The position numbers were made by a program, and so were the translations under genes. Source: Botryosphaeria dothidea (Eukaryota > Ascomycota > Dothideomycetes > Botryosphaeriales > Botryosphaeriaceae). From it: a stretch of DNA of 64,000 nt. Under the pieces are notes generated by a model. That model ran no database searches. It worked only from the letters and a program-made list of their open reading frames with translations, and was not told where the DNA came from. Where the stretch lies: assembly GCA_011503125.2 (NCBI GenBank), contig WWBZ02000016.1:2294001-2358000 (forward strand), read 5' to 3'. Shown here one piece after another: positions 55,468-64,000 of this stretch; the first letter of the stretch is position 1; each line of letters starts with the position of its first letter.

Positions 55468-56148
55468 TTGGTCAAGCCTTACACGCTTGCCACCGGTCTT
55501 CTTCGAGCAAATCGACAAATTCACGAAGAAGCAACTCCCATTCATTACGGAGACAACAAGTTCCAAGGCGATCATATAGTGCTGCTTACCTTTACATATT
55601 CCATTCATCGCATGCGAGCTCATGTACGGGCTTTATCCGTCACTGACTTAGCTTTCATCACTTGGCTCGACCCCGAAGAAAGCCACGCCAGCCTGTCCTG
55701 GCTTGGGGAATATCCAGCACTTGAGCGTCTGGAGCTGCACTTCAACCTATTATCGTGGTCTCGCTTCAAGGCACTGCCGGACTCTCGTGACGTTGCGAGG
55801 GCCGTGTTCTGGCACGCGCATGGGTGGATCGCGGCTATTCAGAGTGCGTCTGAGCACAAGCACCCAGCTTTAGAACGTTTCCGCCTTTTCTTCCCCGACG
55901 AATTCAACTTCGACCAAGAACTCTTTCGGCAAGAGTTCTCCTACTTCGCCACCAATTACATGCCAGATGAAAGGATGCGTCTGGAGAGGACAGATGAGTT
56001 CTTGGGCAGGAAAATGGAATGCTTCCTTGACCTCGTTGAACGCAGAGTCCAAGTGCTGGAGAACGGAGGCTTTTCTGAACATGCGGGAGATGATGCCTTG
56101 GATTGGTCACAGGCGCGGATGCGGAGCAGAACGACGGGGAGTTCGTGA
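55468..56148 (+). pseudogene. N-terminally truncated F-box-like gene
   Basis: An open segment of 226 codons. It begins inside the family pattern (LATGLLRANRQIHEEATPIH-YGDNKF) and continues with HVRALSVTDLAFITWLDPEE and YPALERLELHFNLLSWSRFK to a normal-looking stop. The preceding LPxEIRxxIY motif is absent, an in-frame TGA lies just upstream, and the first ATG (about 55612) is downstream of the conserved motif. I infer a gene that has lost its 5' part; an unseen upstream exon is the alternative. It is adjacent to another family member at 56614. Confidence 0.5.
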
Positions 56149-56613
56149 AGGAGCAAGGCGTGGAAGCTATAATTGCAGCGCGATTTCTACTCAGCTGCAA
56201 TTTCTGGGTAGCTTCTGATTTCCTTTCCTGCTTTCACGCATTTGCGCATATATCATTAATGAGTCCATCAGTGGGGCTCTTTCACACTGAAAAGTGTTGA
56301 TATTAAAGCCTTCGTTTTGATAGTCATGGTCTATACGTAGCAAAGCCAAAGGTATATGACGGGTTTTTCGCGGTTCACACAATGTGCGGTTTCTACTTGG
56401 AGACATGGTCTGCCGTCACTTCCACGGAGCTACCAATCGCTTCACCTCACTCGTGACCTCACTCGCCAACTTACCCTCTGCAGTATAGCCAAAAGTGAGC
56501 TTGGTGGTAGATCTGCAGCGCTCCTTCCTGAGACACCTTCCCCACCTATTCCTTCATATCGCAACCTCCACCGAGCCTGATCCTTCCAAGCCAACCACAG
56601 TCATCTCTTCGCC

Positions 56614-57596
56614 ATGTCAGAAGGCCACCACATGCTCTTGCGCAAGCGGCGCCTCATGGAAGTCAGCTACTCAGTCAGTCTCATACCTACGGGATAATAG
56701 TGCTGACACTCGCGCAGCATGCTACCAACAGCCTCACTTCCAAAAAGCGCAAAACGAGCACCACTTCCAAGAAACCCCAAGGATCATCGAATGCGCGCTC
56801 TGACCCGACGAAGCTCTGCTTCCTGGACTTGCCCGGCGAAGTTCGTAACGAAGTCTATGCTCATGTCTTGCTCCTCGCCAACGTGGGGTACCATGAAGGT
56901 ATCAGCAGCCCGCAGCTATGGGTATCATTCGCTATGAGCGGTCTAATATCGCTGGGATATTGCGAAGTACTTTTGCTAATGGGCTTCGAACCGGTTGCGA
57001 ATGAGGCTTTTGTGGTAAAGCACATCTCAGGCCTGACTCCCGGCCTGCTTAGGGCGAGCAAACAGATTCACCATGAAGCTGCATCGTTCCTGTACAGTAG
57101 GATCGAAATCAACATTCATGGTACACCATTGGATTCCGTGGATAGCCTCGTCGACATCATCGGGCCAACAAATTCGTCGTACATTCGTCATCTCAATTTT
57201 TCAGTCTCGTCATGTGGCGGTCCTGATCTTTCATCATCTCTGTGGTATAACTCGTTCGTGGGCTTCGCCAATCTCACTTCATTGAAATTCAAGAAAACCT
57301 TAGTCTGTAACGAAGACCAGATGCCCACTTATGTCTACGAGATCGTGCGGATGTGGGTCAATGCAGGTGCTTTGGCGCGGGATAAGGCACTAGCGATGAT
57401 CGACCGCATCGCCCATGAGAGTTTTGAGCCCAACGAGACAGAGAGGCTCACTCGAAAGATGCGCGAGCGTGCCAAAGACATGATAGCTCCTGAAATCACC
57501 CTTGGCTCTAAGGAAAGCAGCCTGGGTCCGCCGAGGCCAGGGTCGGAAAGAGCTGATTCTGAAGATGCGCATGGTAGTGGAAGGCTCCAAACGTGA
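56614..57596 (+). CDS. F-box-like (LPxEIRxxIY) protein
   Basis: Exon 1 is 56614-56661 (MSEGHHMLLRKRRLME), the 56-nt intron is 56662-56717 (GTCAGC...GCTGAC...GCAG) and exon 2 is 56718-57596, phase 0, giving 308 aa. A Lys-rich start (NSLTSKKRKTSTTSKK) precedes the motif LCFLDLPGEVRNEVYAHVLL and the second conserved element ISGLTPGLLRASKQIHHEAA-SFLYSR. Later text, YIRHLNFSVSSCGG and FANLTSLKFKKTL, is LRR-like. The donor is less canonical than others here. The role is unknown, as for its relatives in this window. Confidence 0.72.
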
Positions 57597-58450
57597 ACAT
57601 CGGGGTTCCAGAACAGTCACGTGGGAAATGGAGCAGGGAATTTGGGGAACTATCCGGCCCTCTGAGATATCAGAACTACAGGAAAAAGAGGAGGTGAGTT
57701 GACATCACGCTCGCCTGGCTTTCCCACTATACCGGCTGAATTCTGACTGATATTCCCATGTTGAAGACTACTAGCTATTTCCAGGACAACTTCAGATTGA
57801 GGGCATGAAAGGTGCTGCAAGGGCGCTGAAAAAAAAGGGTCACAGAAGTGGACGGAACGGGTGAAACCGTTGCTGCGTGCGAAGTAAGCTTTCATCAAAG
57901 CTAAAGCGGACAGCGAGAGAGACCGGTGAGGAGTTCAGTCTGGCATTGAACATGGTGGATCGATCAGCGGAGGAGCCTTTTCAGACGGGAGCAAACAAGG
58001 TTCGAGCATCCTCTTGCTATATATAGACGCCGGAGACAGGAAGTGTCACTGCACCTACACCGACGCACAATCAGTCAAAAAAAAAAAAGTTTAAAGAAAT
58101 TAACTCTGCTGCTGGAACCATCAACTCTGCAAGTGAATCTGTAAGCTGTATGGTGCAGGATTCGTAATATGGCACTTGAGTGATTCGGACTTGCGGAGGA
58201 GCAACCCAGCACGAAAAGTTAACCTTGTAGGTCACAATCCTGCGGGTTTTTACATCTTAAGGATACGGTATGGGCCCGGAGGCTGTCCCGCATATTGACC
58301 GTCCTGTTGTAGAGGGCTTTGCTTCTTCATTTTATCTAACGTAGCAGGAGGTAGTTGAAGTGCCTGAGCTGTAAGAGTGAACGAATCCATGTATCTGACA
58401 CTGGCGAACGTTCGGCCAACCCCTATCCTCCCATGTCACCAACACAATGC
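57597..58450. other. Intergenic with orphan TATA box
   Basis: Contains TATATATAG at 58018-58026 on the plus strand, followed by a 12-nt A-run (about 58078-58089), but no supported plus-strand gene follows. The minus-strand OPT gene ends at 58451, so its 3' UTR lies here. Confidence 0.4.
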
Positions 58451-60928
58451 CTACCACTCGGCTGGCCCAATAGTCGCATTCTCAGGAATCTTATAGTAGC
58501 TCTCGCCCCGCCCATCCGCCGTATCCGCATACCCAACCGTGCCCCACCAGTTCACGCTCGCACCGGGATAGCTGACCGCAAAGAAGATGACCAAGCCCGC
58601 CAACGCAACACTACTGTCCAGCGCTGCGCTAGTAACATAATTGTACTTGGCCCACCAAGCACCGCGCCGCCGCTTGATCCACCAGTTGAACACTGTTCCG
58701 ACCAAGAACCACGAAGTGAAGTTGATGCCCGTAGCCGGCGGGATGTTCGCCGTACCGCCCAGCAGCAGCGGCCACGAGACGTGGCGGACCCAGGTGTGCT
58801 TCAGAGACGGGCGCGCTCTCAGCAGGAGCCAGGTGAGTAGCGGCAGCAGCGCCCCGATCCAGAACATGTGCAGCAAGCCGCTGTAGCGCTGGCCGACGGC
58901 GTACAGGCGCGCGGGACCCACGCCGCCCCAGACGATGCTGGAGACGAAGTTGGTGCGGCCCTGCGGGCAGGTGAACTTGTCGGCCTGATCGGTCGTGCAG
59001 ATGCCCGGGATGTGGTTGAGGGCCCAGGTCAGCACGCCCGTCTGGACGACGGTCGAGAGCAGGGCGGCGAGCATCTGGCAGGCGAAGGTGATGCGCTTCG
59101 GGACCTTGGAGTAGACGCCGAGCTTCATGTCGGCGCCGAAGGCCATGGCTTGCGAGACGCCCGTGTAGATGAGGTACTTGAAGCTGGAGTTGACGATGGG
59201 GCGGCCGCGGATAAGGAAGCCGCTGGGATTGGAGTCAGTGAGAAGCTTCTTCAGTGTTTCGGGGATAACGTACGCTATGATCTCTCCCAAGGCCCACAAC
59301 ATGTTGACGTTCTGGTTTGATGTTGCCATGACGATGGACATGGGGATGACAAAGCCGCCGGCAAGTACAAAAGCCAGGAATATGGCCCAGACGGGGAAGC
59401 CGGTCTCGTATCGTTCGGCGGATCCCACCGCGACAGCGAAACAGACGAGAAGGATGACGGCATACCACCACTTCGGCACATCTCGATATCGACGCATCAG
59501 GCGCTGGTGGATATCGTATGTATTCTGCCCAGTAACAGCAGCCTTGATCTGTTCCCCGTGATTGAGGATTGTGTATATAGGCAAGCAGGTCAACAGCGCG
59601 AAGGCAACTCCAAAACAAATGGCAAATGAGGTAGGGAGGAAGATCGGCGAGTAAGCACGATAAGCCTCGTAGTCAAAAACTCCTTTGGCATCGATGACAC
59701 GGGTCGCATTGTAGCTTGCGCCGCTAGGAAAAGTCAGTGTACAGATGGAGACAAGTAAATAAAGATCAAATATACTCACGTGTTGTCATATGCTGCATTG
59801 GCGTTCATCCGGAAGTAGCCTGTGTACCAGATGTTCTTGTAGTAGATAATGCAAGGCAGCATTGCATAAAAGAAGGCCCAGCCAATAATGACATTAACCT
59901 GCGCAGTGAAGGGGCTGACAAGTGGCGAGTTGTTGTATGCAACTTGGGCCCAGTCGAAGGTGATAGGAGACCAGCCCAGTCCGGAGATCTGGCCAAAGAG
60001 TTGGTTGACGACAACATTGTTGGGTGCGATCCAGCATATCCAGGTAAAATTGCTGAGAGCGGTGAAGAGAAACCCTGGGCCCCAATACCAGATGAACGAC
60101 GCCACGAAGATGTAGATGAAGTAGCGGTAGCGGGAGATTTTCCAACCATCGGCAATGGCGTTCTCGCGCGAATGCAGCGTCCTGAACAGGGCCATGTTCG
60201 CCAGCGTGCTTGGCCAATACATCTCCGAAGGCTCAACGAAGATCTCGGAACAAAGGCCTGCCATGGCCAAGCCCAGGAATTGGGTGGAGAGGATTGACAT
60301 GAAGATGTAGCCGGCAGGGGTGTCGATTCCCATGAAGCCTTTCTGCATTTCGATGACATTTGCCATGGTGGCATACGGAAAGGCCAAGTTCGCCATGATG
60401 GTGATCAAAGTGTGCTCCTTGACATTAAAGTTCCGGTCTGGATTGAGACGACCAATGGGGAGCGTTTTGGCGAGGAAGCAGCCGCACGGATAGCTGACCA
60501 ATTGTGCAACCAGGGATGTAATCTGCACGCTGCATCACTGTCAGGTCCAGAATTCCTCGATAAACACAGCGAAGCGCACGATACCTTGGGTAGCGGAGAG
60601 AAAAGAAAATATTTACGCCAGAGCCGAGCAGGACGAACAAGACGCCCAGGAACCAGGCTCGGAAGGTGCTGCAGGGCATGTCCGGGTCGTCCGTGTTCGG
60701 CACGGCTGCTCGGACCTCCTCAATTGGCGAATTCTCTTCTCCAACATCATTGGCAGCGAGCTCATCCTCAAGCGCGTGTACGGCCTCTAGAGAATGGAGC
60801 TTCTCCGCCGCGGCAGTGTCGGAACCGCTCTCGCTGTCTCTCGCTCTTTCGATTCCGGACTCCTCATCCTTGGGCTGGGACATGGTGCCGTGCTGGGCAT
60901 TGCGTGCAGACTGCAGCACATCCGCCAT
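58451..60928 (-). CDS. OPT-family oligopeptide transporter
   Basis: Exons are 60928-60585, 60529-59780 and 59723-58451, with introns of 55 and 56 nt, giving 788 aa. An acidic cytosolic N-terminus (about 80 residues) leads to TFRAWFLGVLFVLLGSGVN and SLRYPSVQITSLVAQLVSYP, the signature start of the OPT fold; the intron 1 acceptor was chosen to give this match. Conserved pieces include NVKEHTLITIMANLAF, WPSTLANMALFRTLHS, GLGWSPITFDWAQVAYNNSP, MRRYRDVPKWWYAVILLVC, NQNVNMLWALGEIIAYVIPE, GRPIVNSSFKYLIYTGVSQA, and the end WWIKRRRGAWWAKYNYVTSA-ALDSSVALAG. There are 12-16 membrane helices. It imports small peptides or related compounds at the plasma membrane by proton symport (known for the family); substrate unknown. 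It is divergent from the oxygenase gene at 61537. Confidence 0.95.
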
Positions 60929-61536
60929 GACTGCGAGCCTTATGCAGGTCAGAGAGACATGCAGAAATTAGGCGGGGAGGAAGAGTCGAAGGAAAAAAAA
61001 AATAGGCGTGGAATGATGATCAGCCGATGTTGTAGTGGAAGAGTCATCCTTTTGAGCACACTTGCTCCTTAGAAAGCCCAGATCGGCGGCTAAGATAAGC
61101 CTGGCCATCCCGGTAGTTGCTCCGCTATTCCTGTGTGCCGGCTCTCGCGTAGCACTCATTTTAGCGGGCGGCCTCGGCGGCTTGAGGGAGCTTGACCAAG
61201 CAGCGAGTATAGAGATGCTCGCTGCGCTCCGAAGGGTGGGGTCATGCACGCCGGGAACTGCTGCATACGATCCCTGCCGTCAGCATGATAAAGGAGCATG
61301 AATCAGATAGCGAATGAGATATGGCGGGTTGGTGATGATACGCAGGTGTTGAGGGAGCGATGCCGCCCTACCCCGCGCCAAATTTATCCAAAGACCCCAC
61401 CTTCGACAACACCACCCTCGCATGAGACCCAAACCGACCCTCGCAGCCAAGCTCAAGAGATTTCCGTGCCAGTATATCATCTTTCCTTTCCTCCAACCTT
61501 TGTACAAAATCAATTCCTTTCTTTTCCCCCATCACA
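60929..61536. promoter_or_regulatory. Shared promoter of OPT and oxygenase genes
   Basis: A 608-bp region between two divergently transcribed genes. It includes an A-run near 60995 and a CT-rich leader (about 61470-61530) before the oxygenase start. No specific transcription-factor site could be assigned. Confidence 0.45.
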
Positions 61537-62867
61537 ATGGCGTCTCCCGCTCCGTCTGCAAATTTTCCAGTCATCTCTTTTGCACCTTTCCTGGACCCCA
61601 ATGCTCCGGAATCAGAGCAACGGCGCGTTGCACAGGAGCTCTATGATGCTTTCCGCACCTATGGATGGGTATACCTCAAGGACTTCGGCATCAGTGACGA
61701 AGAGGTTGCTGAAATGTTTGCCTTGGTGAGTGCTTTTCTTTCGTCAGGCAACCAAGCATAAACTTGCGCCTGAGGCATGCTTTGATATATCAACACCGCA
61801 TACAATCCACCCTCGATAATTTCTCTTTGCTTGCTTGCTACTCACAGTCGCTTCTGTTTCTGCCTGAAATTAACCTGTCACTTCACACCAGAGCAAATCC
61901 TACTTCGAGCAACCGCTTGAAGCCAAAATGGCCAATGCTCTGACTGACCCGGCCATAAACCAAGGCTACACTGCCAACGGCGCAGAAGTCGGAGCCAGCA
62001 GAAAACCAGATCTGAAAGAATGCTACGGTAAGTCTCAGTGTAAAACACCGAGCCATCCCATTACCAACATATAAAAAAAACTGAACCATACCCACCAAGA
62101 GTACCGCCGCTTCAAGAACCCGCACCTCCCCGACCCCAACGCCCTCCCCACCTTCGAGCCCCGCCTCCGCCACTTCTACGACCGCTGCCTCTCGCTCGCC
62201 GCGTCCGTCCTGCGCGCCCTCGCCCTCAGCATCGGCCTGCCGCCGACCTTCTTCACCGCGCCGCTCGAGCACTCGGACCCGCAGCTGCGCCTGCTGCACT
62301 ACATGCCCGTGCCGGCCTCCGCCCTCGACGACGACTACCACGCCCGCATCCACGCCCACACCGACTTCGGCCTGTGCACCATCCTGTGAGCGACCTCTTC
62401 CCCAGACGCCATCCATCCCTCACCACACGCCTTCATCACCAGAAAGAAAGAAAGAAAGAAAGAAAGAAAGTTAAAACCCAACCAACTAAACAACAACCAG
62501 CTTCCAAGACTCGGTCGGCGGCCTCGAGGTCGACCCCTTCCACACGGGCGCCTTCGTGCCGGCCACGCCCATGCCGGGCACCTGCGTCATCAACGTGGCC
62601 GACCTGCTGCAGCGCTGGAGCAACGACCGCCTGCGCAGCACCCGCCACCGCGTCGTCAGCCCTCCCGGTGGCAGCGTTGGCAGCGACGGCATGCTGCCCG
62701 CCCGCTACTCGACCGCCTTCTTCGTGCACCCGAGCGCCGACACGACCGTGGCGCCCATCCTCATGCAGGAGGGCGAGACGGCCAAGTACGAGTCCGTCAA
62801 CGCCGGCGAGTGGAGGACGAGGATCACGGCGACGAACTACTCGTTGCCTTTGGAGGCTGTGTCATGA
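61537..62867 (+). CDS. 2-oxoglutarate/Fe(II)-dependent dioxygenase (IPNS-like)
   Basis: Exons are 61537-61725, 61892-62027, 62100-62385 and 62501-62867. The introns are 166, 72 and 115 nt, giving 325 aa. The N-terminal DIOX_N part is NFPVISFAPFLDP...AFRTYGWVYLKDFGISDEEV, with SYFEQPLEAKMAN. The double-stranded beta-helix core has the metal ligands in RIHAHTDFGLCTIL (H-x-D) and RSTRHRVVSPP (distal His), plus RYSTAFFVHPSAD, where Arg contacts 2-oxoglutarate. INVADLLQRWSNDRLRSTRH is the usual family block. The enzyme oxidises a small organic substrate using O2 and 2-oxoglutarate, probably in the cytosol; the substrate is unknown. Intron 3 contains a GAAA microsatellite. It shares a divergent promoter with the OPT transporter. 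Confidence 0.93.
62442..62470. repeat. (GAAA)n microsatellite in oxygenase intron 3
   Basis: About seven tandem GAAA units lie between the donor at 62386 and the acceptor at 62500. Length changes here would not affect the protein but may affect splicing. Confidence 0.9.
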
Positions 62868-63030
62868 TGGATGATGTGGCGGTTCGACGGCTTTGCCGTG
62901 TCTCAGAGTCACTGTAGTATTTTAACCAAATTGAACATATGGAACAAAGTCAAAACCGTAAAACTTTTTCATTGCAGCTATCACTGTCCCAGGTATATAG
63001 CCTGTATCGATCATGTCTACTCTACCTCTA

Positions 63031-64000
63031 CTACACCTTCGTCTTTTCCAACTTCTTCTCTAGCTCCTGCACCTTCTTCTCCTCGCTAAGCGGCCTGGCG
63101 GGCACCTCAATGAAGACCTTGCTGCCGTTCTCGGTGGTGCTGGACTTCCAACTCTCCGTGGGCTCAGCGTCACCCTCAGCCAGAAGCTTGACCTCACCGA
63201 TGGCCTTGCCCGAAAGCCACTTGACGCTCTCGACGCTACCGGCAGCCTCCTCATCGGCCTTGCCAAGCTTGACCTGCGCCCTGGCGCCCTTCAAGCTGTG
63301 CTGAGCCGCAAGACTACGTGCTGCAGCGGCAGCCTCAAGAACGAGCTCGTAGCTGGCCTCGGACTTCGCGTCATCCCAGTCAACACGGTACTGCGGGTAT
63401 GCTGCACGCATGATCGTCTTGGTCTCATCGCCAGGCCTGCGCACCAGACGCTGCCAGAGCTCCTCGGTCAGGAATGGCATGTACGGGTGCAGCATCGTCA
63501 GACCACCCTCGAGAGCAGTGTACAGCGTGTCGATGGCCGAACGCCGGGCCTCGGGCGTTCCGTCCTGGATAATCGGCTTGGTGTATTCCTGAGAGTGTTA
63601 GCATTGTGGAACGTGCAAGAAATATAATTGTACTTACGATGAAAACATCGCACAGGTCATCATGGAAGTAGTGCCATGCAATCTGAGTCGACTTAGCAAA
63701 CTCCCGCTCCTCCAGGGCCTTGTTGATGTCCCTAGAGGCAATGCTGAGCTTGTGAAGAATCCAGCGCTCAGCAAGAGTCTCCTTGCCCGTCTTTTCAGAC
63801 GACTTCTGCGGCACGTAGTCGGCATCAATCTTTCCAAGCACATACTTAGTAGCCTGGTAGATCTTGTTGCAGAAACGTCTGAAAGCGTGCATGACCTTGA
63901 CGTCGAAGTTGATGTCACCGCCACCAGTTGTGTAGTAGACAAGGGAGTAACGGAGAGCGTCCGCACCGCACTCGGGGATACCCTGAGGGAACGCAGTCTG
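63031..64000 (-). CDS. Valyl-tRNA synthetase, C-terminal part (cut by window edge)
   Basis: Two exons are visible: 64000-63638 (continuing beyond the window) and 63588-63031, separated by a 49-nt intron (GTAAGT...CTCAG), giving the last 306 residues. The start, FPQGIPECGADALRYSLVYY, then GDINFDVKVMHAFRRFCNKI, is the end of the class I catalytic domain characteristic of ValRS; the KMSKS loop lies upstream, outside. The anticodon-binding domain (RWILHKLSIASRDINKALEE, WHYFHDDLCDVFIEYTKPII) with MLHPYMPFLTEELWQRL follows. A C-terminal coiled-coil arm ends in EEKKVQELEKKLEKTKV. The enzyme charges tRNA-Val and edits mischarged Thr; in fungi one gene often serves cytosol and mitochondria, which cannot be checked here because the N-terminus is missing. 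Confidence 0.95.

Noticed and set aside
57940..58010. Possible tRNA because of GGTTCGAGCATCC (B-box-like)
   Set aside because: No A box at the right distance and no cloverleaf can be folded with acceptor-stem pairing.

Overview
The window is nuclear DNA of a filamentous ascomycete, most likely a Dothideomycete (the lineage is inferred from gene content and protein style, not proven). The signs are many short introns (about 49-90 nt) with GTRNGT...CTRAY...AG signals, dispersed single 5S rRNA genes, HET, ankyrin and F-box-like accessory genes, a bis-heme ferric reductase, an OPT transporter and a Tc1/mariner element. Splice structures were assembled by hand. For every spliced gene called intact, the exon lengths add up to a whole number of codons.

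Layout. 0.2-1.7 kb: a secreted PAN/Apple-like protein (+). 2.5-7.0 kb: a decayed accessory block, with ankyrin, DUF6594-like and HET-like genes (all -), each broken or truncated, bracketed by two 5S rRNA genes in the same orientation. 7.7-8.9 kb: a single-pass membrane protein (-). 10.2-11.0 kb: a UBE2W/Ubc16-type E2 enzyme (-) with a 12-nt microexon. 12.0-14.2 kb: ferric reductase (+). 14.6-16.1 kb: peroxin PEX13 (-). 17.0-18.5 kb: cell-wall protein TOS1 (-). 21.5-22.7 kb: ribosomal protein uS15/RPS13 (+). 23.4-24.2 kb: the COMPASS subunit SDC1/DPY30 (-). 24.7-27.6 kb: a gene with two F-box-like modules (-) whose first intron carries a complete Tc1-type transposon (+). 28.3-29.1 kb: an F-box-like relic (-). 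29.3-29.8 kb: a Par32-like small protein (-). 31.0-34.7 kb: a DUF7918-like, Trp/Gly-rich, ZZ-finger protein (-). 36.3-38.2 kb, 42.8-44.9 kb and 47.9-50.1 kb: three large low-complexity proteins (+), the last with a DUF7896-like zinc-binding core. 52.6-53.9, 55.5-56.1 and 56.6-57.6 kb: further F-box-like genes or fragments (+). 58.5-60.9 kb: an OPT transporter (-), divergent from a 2-oxoglutarate/Fe(II) oxygenase (+, 61.5-62.9 kb). 63.0 kb to the end: the 3' part of cytosolic/mitochondrial valyl-tRNA synthetase (-), cut by the window edge.

Most genes are independent, as is usual for fungi. The housekeeping genes (RPS13, SDC1, PEX13, UBC, ValRS, TOS1) are interspersed with fast-evolving accessory genes. 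The features most worth following are the intronic transposon, the 5S-bracketed pseudogene block, the microexon and the Trp/Gly-rich protein. No CRISPR array, tRNA gene or convincing biosynthetic cluster was seen.
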